From Oscillospiraceae bacterium (GTDB lineage: Bacteria > Bacillota > Clostridia > Saccharofermentanales > Saccharofermentanaceae), in assembly GCA_902802325.1 (NCBI GenBank), contig CADCLV010000017.1:1-64000 (forward strand): a DNA stretch of 64,000 nt. Reading direction: 5' to 3'. Each line of letters begins with the position of its first letter. Within the stretch, counting starts at the first letter, position 1. Below, in pieces: positions 18,301 to 24,432 of the stretch. The notes beneath the pieces were generated by a model. The model was not told the origin of the DNA and ran no database searches. It saw only the letters and a list, made by a program, of their open reading frames with translations. The position numbers and the translations under genes are program-made.

Positions 18301-19953
18301 TCTTTCGGCCACAATTGCCACCATATCATCCGGCTTCACGTCTAAATCTCTCAATTTCCGGGCCAATTGGTTCGCACGGGCATTCAGTTCCGCATAGGTC
18401 AGTGATGTATCTTCATACACAAGCGCAATGTTTTCAGGCGTTTTTTCGACCTGACGCTCGAACAGATCTATAACGGTTGTTTCCTCTGATTGTGGAAGAA
18501 CTGCATTGTTAAACTCCGTCAGGATCTTCTGTCTTTCTTCCTCGCCAACTACCTCGATGCTCTCGATCCTGGCTTCCGGATTTGCTGTCAGCTTATCCAG
18601 AATAAGCAGGTAATGAGCCAGGATCTTCTCAATGGTCTGCTTTTCATAGATAGTCCGGTTATACTCTACAAATCCACAAAGAGAAATATCATCATCATGA
18701 ATCTGGAAGTTCACATCGGTCAGTACAACAAAGTCTCCCAGACCGAATGCTTCCACTTCACAACCTTCTAGAGAAAGCTCCATTCTCTTTCTGGGATTAT
18801 AGTTAAATCCGACTTCGGAAAAAGGTGTCCGGCTCAGGTCACGGGGCGGATTTACAGCAGCCACCAGCGTTTCCAGCGGAACATCCTTCTTTCCGTATGC
18901 CTGATATGTTTTTTCCTTCGCCGCCTCCACAGCATCGTCAAAAGTCATCTGCGGATGGATTTCCGTCACGATGATCAGATTATTAATAAAGCAGCCCAGA
19001 AGGTTTTCAAGCTGTTCATTATCTCTGTCTGCGACAGTGATCTCAACGGCGATATTCTCATTCCGTGTGTAAAGGTTCAGCAGGCAATTCAACGCTGAAA
19101 ACAGAACCACATTTACCGTAACGTGCCGGGATGCAGCATATTGTCTGATCTTCTCGTCAATGCTCTTCGGAACATCAAAGTAGATCATTCCTCCCTCACT
19201 GCTTCGCACAGCCGGGCGCATGTGATCCGTCGGGAACTCCGTCGGTTCGATTCCTTCCAGTTCTTCTTTCCAGTATTCGATTTGGGAACGGATTTCTTCT
19301 GAACCCATCTTTGATAAAACAAATTCAGCATAATCACCATAACTGACAGCAGGTTTTTCCAAGTCAGATTTCCGATTATGCAGTGCCGCAGTATATTCCT
19401 CCGACAATTCCTTACAAAAGAGGTTTTCTGAAGTTCCATCGTACACAATATGATGTCCTGAAAGAACAAAATACGCGATGTCCTCTTCAGTCTGATACAA
19501 GGCAAAACGGACCAGCGGACCTTTTTCTAAATCAATGGGTTCAGATACGAATCTTTTTCCTTCTTCAGCCACAAGATCGTCATTGTATCCTTTTCCGCGA
19601 AGATCAAAATATCTGAAGTCAAGTTTCCCTTCTGGAAGCACTTCCTGGAATACTTCTTCTCCTTCACGGCACAGGACTGTCCGCCAGATCTCATGTCGAT
19701 GGATGATCTGCTCCAAGCTCTTTTTCATCGCTTCCAGATCTACATGTCCCTTGATTTTGCAGGCAAACGGAATGTTATATACAACACTGTCCGGATCGAT
19801 CAGGCAGTCCATCCAAATGCCCCGCTGTACCATGGAAAGCGGGAATTTTGTTTTATGTGATGCTATGATCCGGTCTGAATCCTCCGGTTCACTTTTCTGT
19901 TTCTTTTTCGAAAGCATCTTCAAAAGAAGCTGTCTTTTTTCATCGTTATTCAT
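9391..19953 (-). CDS. Three-module NRPS, C-A-T-C-A-T-C-A-T-C*
   Basis: At 3520 residues, this is the main assembly line. Motif positions: C1 HHIVYDG ~168, A1 TSGTTGESKGV ~639, T1 LGGHS ~1014; C2 HHIVGDG ~1198, A2 TSGTTGKPKGV ~1661, T2 LSGHS ~2032; C3 HHIVGDG ~2215, A3 ~2676, T3 LGGNS ~3060. A divergent, short condensation-like domain (~3190-3520) has NHALWDR at ~3277. No epimerase, methyltransferase, TE or reductase domain is visible. Pocket residues suggest a basic residue (Lys-like) for A1 (DTESIGTVCK) and an aromatic one for A2 (DGWYLASVCK); A3 (about DITQMGVVWK) is unassigned. I chose the ATG at 19953 because it follows GGAAAG and begins with an NRPS-type linker helix (NDEKRQLLLKMLSKKKQK); the upstream in-frame extension overlaps the previous gene. 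Modules 2 and 3 have near-identical C domains. Confidence 0.95.
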   Translation of the reverse strand: MNNDEKRQLLLKMLSKKKQKSEPEDSDRIIASHKTKFPLSMVQRGIWMDCLIDPDSVVYNIPFACKIKGHVDLEAMKKSLEQIIHRHEIWRTVLCREGEEVFQEVLPEGKLDFRYFDLRGKGYNDDLVAEEGKRFVSEPIDLEKGPLVRFALYQTEEDIAYFVLSGHHIVYDGTSENLFCKELSEEYTAALHNRKSDLEKPAVSYGDYAEFVLSKMGSEEIRSQIEYWKEELEGIEPTEFPTDHMRPAVRSSEGGMIYFDVPKSIDEKIRQYAASRHVTVNVVLFSALNCLLNLYTRNENIAVEITVADRDNEQLENLLGCFINNLIIVTEIHPQMTFDDAVEAAKEKTYQAYGKKDVPLETLVAAVNPPRDLSRTPFSEVGFNYNPRKRMELSLEGCEVEAFGLGDFVVLTDVNFQIHDDDISLCGFVEYNRTIYEKQTIEKILAHYLLILDKLTANPEARIESIEVVGEEERQKILTEFNNAVLPQSEETTVIDLFERQVEKTPENIALVYEDTSLTYAELNARANQLARKLRDLDVKPDDMVAIVAERGLEMIIGIYGILKSGAAYLPIDPSYPEDRIAYILKDSTPKAVLTYQASLNTDISVIDLSDSRIYTGDTENLPHVNTGKDLAYCIYTSGTTGESKGVLIEQRNLAAYVRQFVRYYGITEQSVILQQAYIGFDTSVEELYPVLICGGKMVIVNKDHLLDPVKLKTTIINERINIISCSPLLIKEMDYLKETQMRILISGGDVLKKEYFKDLLDTDISIYNTYGPTETTVCATYYKVDYSDENETIPIGKPIANSQVMILNGDVLCGIGVPGELCIAGAGVSRGYLNRPELTNEKFVKNPFGDGRMYHTGDLARWLPDGNVEYLGRIDEQVKIRGFRVELGEVESRLLQIRNVKNCAVIARSDRSGEKAIYAYLVSDEELSLSKVRNELGKNLPDYMIPAYMMQIESIPVTRNGKLDKRSLPDIEARTGDEYVAPRNSTEEIICAIFSEILNVKRVSVKDSFFALGGHSLRATRLVNRIESELGKRIPLKTIFSSPTPEMLSEYVNGEEAAEFESIPAAEKKDYYPMSSAQKRTFLICQMNPEGILYNMPESYRLKGEVDPEALKKALQQLIDRHEILRTQFLMMDGEPVQKILDHVEADFEYFEDKTSKEADLTARFVKPFDLSMLPLIRVQLINRGDHYLLNLDMHHIVGDGMSAVTFTKELNALYNGETLPPLTHQFKDYSEWMRSRDLSDQAKYWKSQFEDEIPVLNMPLDFPRPQEQSHNGAMAMVHTGKALGEKIKKLAAETKSTEFMVLLSAAMILLGKYSRQEDVVIGSPISGRTHKDTEGMLGMFVNTLAMRGKPEGKKQFTDFLQEVKETCLKAYENQEFPFEELVEAVDVQRDLSRNPIFDVILVLQNNEDEVIRLGNTEVQVADTTDTISKIDLSFDIYEDDGDFGIGLEYCTALFKKESAEKILDHYIHILMNLTETPSSLIKDISMIGKEEEKQVLIDFNNTSVAYPAEKTLVDLFEEQVNKTPENIAVFFEGETLTYRELNEKANQLAHSLREQYGVKPGEFVSMLTERSLEMIIGIFGIIKAGGAYVPMDPTYPEDRIAYMLEDAAPKAVLTYNTKIRTDIPVIDLAEKKSFACPVENPEHTNTPDDLVYCIFTSGTTGKPKGVLIEHKNVCNLACYMRKELGITEEDHAMLFSNYIFDGSVWEMLTAIMNGASLYIPTDETIRDLDAMKKYVIEKGINVSYFPPQYYEQGRFVLDKYVLTAGSAAPMSVVEAVLANSGYINSYGPTEATVCISNWICKKGEKPERITIGKPIHNVQVYILQGDTLCGVGVPGELCAGGAGITRGYLHRPDLTAEKFVKNPFSEGRMYRTGDLARWLPDGNIEYLGRIDEQVKIRGFRIELGEIESRIREIDKIKDCAVIARNDSNGEKAIYAYVVSDEAVRIPMIRDELAKSLPDYMLPSYMTQIEKIPMTRNGKVDKRALPDIEAKTGGEYVAPSNETEEIICRIFSEILNVEKVSVKDSFFALSGHSLRATRLVNRIEAETGKRIPLKSVFSSPTPEKLAEIVNGKKEEEFVSIPHAEEKEYYPMSSAQKRTYLVCQMNPDDILYNMPEHLILHGEVNPDAFRSALQDLIDRHEILRTQFLMVDGEPVQKILNHADADFEYIQDTQTDEAKLISDFVRPFDLSELPLVRVQLIERSGYYLLNIDMHHIVGDGMSVGTFIRELNALYNGEKLPALTHQFKDYSEWMRNRDLSGQAAYWKHQFDDEIPVLDMPLDFVRPQEQSFRGSMVYNSTGEVLGRKIRDLAAKTGTTEFMVLLSAAMILLGKYSRQEDIVIGTPISGRTHKDTEGMLGMFINTLALRGKPEGKKTFLEFLSEIKDTCLKAYENQEYPFEELVESVHVVRDMSRNPLFDVMLVLQNNETEQIRLNGAETEYAESEDTVAKFDITFNINGHEDDFDIGLEYCTALFREESAENLLKHYIAVLEELTETPSLRIDQVQVICEEEKARILSEFNSTAIEYPKEKTVVEMFEEAVANTPDETAVVYDGQSLTYAELNEKANQLADRLRKLGVKPNDFVAVFTERSLEMIIAIYGVMKAGGAYLPMDPAYPKDRIEYMLEDASPKAVLTYKTSLDTDIIRIDLADPELYSGTSSNPEHVTCPEDLLYCIYTSGTTGKPKGVMIKNQNVVNYSFVSDKSTMTYAYKNGLRRFVSVTNLVFDIFVTEAILTLCNGMTIYVATSEEQSDLAAFEKLVVENGIEILQTTPSRIKGFFAQDPETKVFAGMRYIMLGGEAVGMEVVSRLKAASDAVIENVYGPSETTVWSSCFQIEGEYASIPIGKPISNTQIYIVDKDHLCGIGVPGELCIAGDGLARGYLNRPELTGEKFAPNSFGTGRLYHTGDLARWLPDGNVEYLGRIDEQVKVRGFRIELGEIDSRLREIEGIKDCAVIVREESSGDKAIYAYFVSQDEMDISLIRSELGKNLPDYMIPSYMMRIEKIPVNRNGKLDKRALPIIEASTGKEYIAPRNEAERTMASVFEEILDVEKVGIQDDFFELGGNSLKAIRVSAKLKLFNIPVSTKDLHTYRTISQLAHVLGMDAEEEISSSVNADKSAIKISMFEPPVIEGKKVHNEGVIEAIAEYKNNLKGKSIVSSYKPNNMQKYYLHLSTDESSIIGVCFHISGAAVSQIQKALTDMVRDQSALRSCYSDEQEKITEYSFGEWKIPYLSASQAVSRESVATCLFAHEVRSGIDILPVILITESGTGSFDVYIAANHALWDRSSCDVAADLLETYLNQSGNTKPDDLTYSDYIQCRNTAEKSVHSKEDSGTILSSIELYKARSAGTYENKSFSVTLKKDENVTYDVRWLMSKFSEISDTKDLSSIPFFMLYHCRDDRSMNTIGYYIDYIPCVYDKKRQEICFYDEAIDKLKEGSAEYHFLGDEYASGICDDVPVVNLKESIDMMSEEMNQIEIYNLGSQSAQEGIECCLDGDKVYVGMGFHMHGVSDEEFYRRIQKAFSIT

Positions 19954-19993
19954 CTGTCTTTCCTTTTCTCTTGTTCCTTTTTCCGAAGTCAGT

Positions 19994-21931
19994 TTACATG
20001 TTGTATCTGGCAAAGGCCTCCTGATAGGCAGCTGCATTGCCCAGATCGAAAGATTTCCCGTCCACCAGGAATCCAATCAGATCCTTTTCTTTAATTGCTT
20101 TTCGAAATGCTTCTGTAAGATCGATTTCGCCTTTTTCATTTGTGTGATTATTTCTCACCGCATCGCCCAGGTAACTAAAGATTTTCTCATTCAGAACATA
20201 GGCGCCAAATGCCGCACAGCAAACATTCTCTTCCTTCTTTCGGGAGAGCATCAAATACTCTTTTGCATAATCGGGTGTTGGTTTTTCAACTACTTCAGAA
20301 CAGTTCAGAATACGTTCTTCCTTATCATCCCAGTGGCCGGAGAATACACCAAAAGAAGACACATTTTTCACGCCTACCGTCTGCAATGCCACGATGGATT
20401 TCCCGTATATATCATATGTGTCCACGATCTGCTTTAAGCACGGAGTAGAAGTGTTGCTCCGGTACAAAGTATCCCCCAGAAGGAGCAGTACCGGTTCCTT
20501 ATTTGTAAAAGAAGCAGCCTGATATACAGCATGCCCGAATCCTTTCGGCTCGTACTGCTTTACAAAGGAGATCTTCTTCGTGATTCGAGTCATCTTATCT
20601 TCATATGCGCGCATTTTCTCCGGAAGCTTTTCATAATGCTTTCTCGACAATGGACGCAAAAGCAGCTGTCTGTACATTTCTTCGTCATCCGGATTAATGA
20701 TCAGGCAGATCTCCTCTATCCCGATCGCATCCAGCTGCTCAAGTAATACCAGGAGGATCGGCTTGACCAAACCATCAAGATCTACGATCGGGCACATTTC
20801 CTTTTTCGTAAATCTCGTTTCGGGATATAACCGTGTTCCGAATCCGGCAACAGGTATAATCGCTTTGTTGATCGCTCTTTGCGGTTTCAATGTTAACGGA
20901 TAGGCAGAAAGACCCAGCGAATGGCTCATGTAATCGATCAGATCGTCCTGGCATTTCTTGTCTTTTGCCAGAAACTGCACTGTTCCATCTCCCTGTGAAC
21001 CGACGCCTTTTCCACCATAGGTAAGTTGTTTGATCGTAGTGTTATTGAGTACGGAATGGAGTACCGGTGCTTTTAATTCTTCCGGGCACATCGGCGCCAC
21101 TTTCGCATCAAAGATCTCCTGTGCTTCTGTCATTAAGTGGCCCAAACCTTGTGCGTCACCGTTTTTAATCAGTTTTCTGGCCTCTGTCGTAATGCGGATA
21201 TTGTCCTCGCCCAGTGCCTCATGGAGAGTTTTCTCCTTCTCATTTCGGGCAAATGGATATCCGCTGTTCAGATCGGCCAGGATCTTGATCGTATCTTTTT
21301 TTGCCATCAGATCGGCAAAAACGTAGTACAGTGGTTTTTTAACAGGAATCTGATCCACATGCATCTCGTTTCCATCAAAAGTCATCGAAACCGGGTGTGG
21401 TCCGAAGGCACAGGCCTGATCGACTCTTCCACATCGGGAAGGCGTTCTCTGTTCACCCCAGTACGCAATATTCATGATTCCACGGGTATTCAGATTCAGA
21501 TTGTACAACTGATTAAATGCCTGTGCGACAAGCACACAAATTGCTGCCGAAGAAGACAATCCCTTCTTCACCGGCAGGTCTCTTTTTGTAATTTCAATAG
21601 AAACGCCGCCTACGTTATACCATTCGCACATATAGGATGCGACGCCGGCAACATAGCTGAAATATCCTCCCTGATGCGCAGTTTCACTGAGAGAGTCCAG
21701 ATCCATCGGGCATTCAAAGGAGCCGTCTTTCAGTTCCTTGATCTTACTGGTTACTGAAAACATGTCTGATCTTTTTGCACGGGCATATATACCCTGCTGT
21801 GTACCTGTTACAATCGCACATCCAGGTGTGATTTCAGAATTAACTGTTCTACTTGTCCCTGCCCAGTCACTATGCTCACCAAACAGACACAGGCGTCCCG
21901 GCACAAACAAATCAATCGTTTCGTTATCCAT
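19994..21931 (-). CDS. Bifunctional GHMP sugar kinase / NDP-sugar pyrophosphorylase
   Basis: The 645-residue protein fuses two enzymes. Residues ~1-345 are a GHMP kinase: PGRLCLFGEHSDWAG matches the sugar-kinase N-terminal motif and PVKKGLSSSAA the phosphate-binding loop; GGKGVGSQGDG is motif 3. Residues ~350-645 are a GalU/RmlA-type nucleotidylyltransferase: IIPVAGFGTRLYPETRFTKK is the G-x-G-T-R-x(n)-K signature, followed by LLLLGDTLY and later VVEKP. The pair would phosphorylate a free sugar at C1 and activate it as an NDP-sugar, much as Fkp does for fucose but with the domains in the opposite order. In this cluster it most likely supplies donor for the two glycosyltransferases. Sugar and nucleotide cannot be read. 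A strong AAAGGAGG precedes the start. Confidence 0.85.
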   Translation of the reverse strand: MDNETIDLFVPGRLCLFGEHSDWAGTSRTVNSEITPGCAIVTGTQQGIYARAKRSDMFSVTSKIKELKDGSFECPMDLDSLSETAHQGGYFSYVAGVASYMCEWYNVGGVSIEITKRDLPVKKGLSSSAAICVLVAQAFNQLYNLNLNTRGIMNIAYWGEQRTPSRCGRVDQACAFGPHPVSMTFDGNEMHVDQIPVKKPLYYVFADLMAKKDTIKILADLNSGYPFARNEKEKTLHEALGEDNIRITTEARKLIKNGDAQGLGHLMTEAQEIFDAKVAPMCPEELKAPVLHSVLNNTTIKQLTYGGKGVGSQGDGTVQFLAKDKKCQDDLIDYMSHSLGLSAYPLTLKPQRAINKAIIPVAGFGTRLYPETRFTKKEMCPIVDLDGLVKPILLVLLEQLDAIGIEEICLIINPDDEEMYRQLLLRPLSRKHYEKLPEKMRAYEDKMTRITKKISFVKQYEPKGFGHAVYQAASFTNKEPVLLLLGDTLYRSNTSTPCLKQIVDTYDIYGKSIVALQTVGVKNVSSFGVFSGHWDDKEERILNCSEVVEKPTPDYAKEYLMLSRKKEENVCCAAFGAYVLNEKIFSYLGDAVRNNHTNEKGEIDLTEAFRKAIKEKDLIGFLVDGKSFDLGNAAAYQEAFARYNM

Positions 21932-21980
21932 ACATCATTCCTCCTTTGAAACAATGGAAAGAAATAGAAGTGTATCGTTC

Positions 21981-22724
21981 TTATTTGATCAAATCATCGA
22001 AACGGGCAAACTTGATTCCCATATCCACAAAAGCCTTTATGATCGGTCCAAACATCTCATTTGTCTGCGGATGATCATGGATGACTATGAGATCTGCCGA
22101 ACCGGGATAGTTAAGCCCCATCCATCTGTCCGGAAGATCCAGCTCCATCATTTCCAGCACATCATCTAATGTACGGACTCCATATGGCGGATTCTCCTGA
22201 TATACACACCACTCCATGGCATCATATGTCCAAAGCCAGTCCACACGCCCGGATTTCCGGAATGCATCAAAATACGGGTAGGTGATTTCCTGAAATGACG
22301 GGAGCACATATCCGTTTTCTTTTAAAAAGGACTGTATGCTCTCGACCCGTTCTTTTTCCTCTTGCGAATAGTCCAGATCATAAAAACCACGGGTGACCCC
22401 TTCATTTCCATATGGAAAACGGAAAAACTTGGCCGGTCTCTTTACTCCCGCTTCTTCATAGATCCGTTCTATCATCTGATCATTCAGCAGGATCTCTTCT
22501 TTTGCCTGTTCCAAAGTCAGCTCAGAGAAGTTCGGGTGGGAACATGCATGATTACCGATAATGTGGCCACTTTGAATGGTATAAAGAACATCATCTTTTC
22601 TGATATCCATAAATCGCTTCTCGCAAAACCAAACCGCCTGAATACCATACTGATTTAATATGTCCACTTTTTCACGGCGGGCCACAGAAGGGCCATCGTC
22701 AACTGTCAGGTACGCTTTTTTCAT
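21981..22724 (-). CDS. Polysaccharide deacetylase-like (NodB-type) enzyme
   Basis: This 247-residue protein shows the NodB/CE4 motifs: YLTVDDGPS (catalytic base and metal Asp pair), GNHACSHPNFSEL (metal-binding HxxxHP), FFRFPYGNEG (the RxPYG motif) and LIVIHDHPQT near the C-terminus. CE4 enzymes remove N- or O-acetyl groups from sugars such as GlcNAc. It has no signal peptide, so it works in the cytoplasm, which suits deacetylation of a sugar on the peptide or of its precursor, not cell-wall editing. I placed the start at 22724 (MKKAYLTVDDG) by family convention; an ATG lies 18 bases upstream. It sits between the glycosyltransferase and the sugar-activating enzyme. Confidence 0.85.
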   Translation of the reverse strand: MKKAYLTVDDGPSVARREKVDILNQYGIQAVWFCEKRFMDIRKDDVLYTIQSGHIIGNHACSHPNFSELTLEQAKEEILLNDQMIERIYEEAGVKRPAKFFRFPYGNEGVTRGFYDLDYSQEEKERVESIQSFLKENGYVLPSFQEITYPYFDAFRKSGRVDWLWTYDAMEWCVYQENPPYGVRTLDDVLEMMELDLPDRWMGLNYPGSADLIVIHDHPQTNEMFGPIIKAFVDMGIKFARFDDLIK

Positions 22725-22763
22725 ATATACCTCCATGTTCACTTATACTGATTTTCTTTGTAT

Positions 22764-24137
22764 TTACTTGTTTTCTCTTTTTTTGAGACTCAATCGCAGC
22801 CGTGCTCTCTGCTCATCGGTGAGTTTCTGTATACGCTCACCGGGCGCTTTTTTCTCACTGGATTCCGAAGTATTTATTTGCTTTGCTTCCGTTCCCTGCT
22901 TCCTGTTAATGGAATACACGTAGTCATCATTACCTATCATCTGCTCAACACGATCAGCTGCTACCGAGATACCACGGTTTTCCGCCATCTTCTCAACACA
23001 TATCCGGTATTTTTCCGAGCCGCGATTTGCCATAAGAGAACGGATCATGTCAGCGACTTTCTCCGGCTGCCAGTTTCCTGGAAGCAGATAGTCACCCACA
23101 CCCTGTTCCTTGATCAGTGTTGCATTATACGGTCTGTCTCCATATCCTGGCAGAATCAGTTGCGGTATACCGATCGCCATTCCTCCCGTAACCGTTCCGA
23201 TTCCGCCGTGATGAATCAGAACACTTAGTTTCGGCATGATTTCATCAAGTGGGATATATTTGTACCAAACCACATTCGAGGGCAGTTCTTTTGGAATAAA
23301 CTCATCATACTTGCAAAGAACAACAGTCGGCTGGCCAATGATTCCACACGCCTCTATGCTGCTGGTATAGAAGCTGGCGTCGATCATGGTCGTAGTGCCT
23401 CCGGTAATCAGGATCGGATTCGGATTCTTCTCCAACCAATTTGCAAAGTCTTCCGGAATCTCTCTTTGATAAGCCGCTTTTCCCTGCTCAAGCGGAAAAC
23501 CGACCGGATCAATTTTCGTCGGCCACTGATCATCCACATGATCAAACCAGTCCGGCCATAGGGCCAGCGTCATTTTTGCACTGCCTTCCCACTGCAGCCA
23601 AGAATCTATCGGATCCAGACCAACTGCCTTGCGAAGTTCATTTAAACGAGGAACATCATTCTTTCCTTCGAGATCTTCAAACAGCAGCATACTGGCTACT
23701 TCCGACGGATAACCGATCACAGTGGCCAAAGGAAGCTTTCTCTTCTCCGCCACCATATACGCAGCTACACTGGAACGGCTCTTGCAAAGAAGAACTGTAT
23801 CCGGGCTTTGACAGCAGGAGTCGACGATTTTATATTCTTTCAGTCTTAACTGAATGTTTTCTGTACTTTGCCTGAACTCATTTGATGAATATGAAAAATT
23901 ACTGCTTTGGAAAGCATGATCATCTTTATTCCGATACATCAGATCCACCAATGCATCGTACTCTTCCGGAGTATCCCACGGAACAAAGTCCAGCCCGGCC
24001 TTCTCAGCCATACCGGCAAAGTGACAGTGCGTAACCAGCGTTACGTGATGACCTCGTCTTTTCAGTTCTGTACCAATCCGGACATAGGGAATCACATCCC
24101 CATCCAGCCAATGGGTGACAACAACAACATTCGCCAT
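22764..24137 (-). CDS. GT1/MGT-like glycosyltransferase with linker and docking-like tail
   Basis: This 457-residue enzyme is related to the glycosyltransferase at 6179-7501. It starts MANVVVVTHWLDGDVIPYVR and has VLIHHGGIGTVTGGMAIGIP, the GT1/MGT donor-binding signature. After the catalytic domain there is a polar low-complexity linker (about KQGTEAKQINTSESSEKKAP) and a final basic helix, LTDEQRARLRLSLKKRENK. That helix looks like the linker motif found in front of NRPS condensation domains. I chose the start at 24137 because the protein then aligns with its relative; the upstream 43 in-frame codons have no homologous look. The ribosome binding site is weak (CAGGT). First gene of the second transcription unit. 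Confidence 0.87.
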   Translation of the reverse strand: MANVVVVTHWLDGDVIPYVRIGTELKRRGHHVTLVTHCHFAGMAEKAGLDFVPWDTPEEYDALVDLMYRNKDDHAFQSSNFSYSSNEFRQSTENIQLRLKEYKIVDSCCQSPDTVLLCKSRSSVAAYMVAEKRKLPLATVIGYPSEVASMLLFEDLEGKNDVPRLNELRKAVGLDPIDSWLQWEGSAKMTLALWPDWFDHVDDQWPTKIDPVGFPLEQGKAAYQREIPEDFANWLEKNPNPILITGGTTTMIDASFYTSSIEACGIIGQPTVVLCKYDEFIPKELPSNVVWYKYIPLDEIMPKLSVLIHHGGIGTVTGGMAIGIPQLILPGYGDRPYNATLIKEQGVGDYLLPGNWQPEKVADMIRSLMANRGSEKYRICVEKMAENRGISVAADRVEQMIGNDDYVYSINRKQGTEAKQINTSESSEKKAPGERIQKLTDEQRARLRLSLKKRENK

Positions 24138-24432
24138 ACCAACTACCTGATCTATGGCTCCATTGCTTTTTGTCGGTTCTATGCACCCCCATTTTTTCTG
24201 CACAGCCCGCTTTAATTTCGCACTTTGCTCAGCAAACAAAACCCAACCCACTGGGCCGCCGCGCAAAAAGTGTCATTATATAGAAAAAGAGACTACAGCA
24301 AAAAAAGTCGACAAAAAAACTACTTTTTTACCAAAAAATCATTAATCCTTTCTTCGTTTTCCTTCCTGCCTAATTATATCACACCAGACGGTCTTTCAAT
24401 TCTTTCAAAAGTGAAACATTGTGACATTTCCA
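24138..24432 (-). other. Intergenic region with likely internal promoters
   Basis: This is the largest gap inside the NRPS cluster and is AT-rich with A/T runs around 24297-24350. Read on the minus strand it has two TATAAT hexamers (24373-24378 and 24275-24280). I see no gene here: the longer glycosyltransferase frame that enters it lacks a ribosome binding site. Confidence 0.5.
24373..24399 (-). promoter_or_regulatory. Possible promoter of the glycosyltransferase-NRPS unit
   Basis: Minus-strand TTGAAA (24394-24399) and TATAAT (24373-24378) are separated by 15 bases, shorter than ideal. A second TATAAT at 24275-24280 with a poor -35 (TTTTGC, 17-base spacer) is an alternative nearer the gene. 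Confidence 0.4.

Noticed and set aside
19954-20076. An earlier start for the large NRPS (41 extra residues)
   Set aside because: It would overlap the preceding gene's coding end in another frame and has no ribosome binding site; the ATG at 19953 has one and begins with a typical linker helix.
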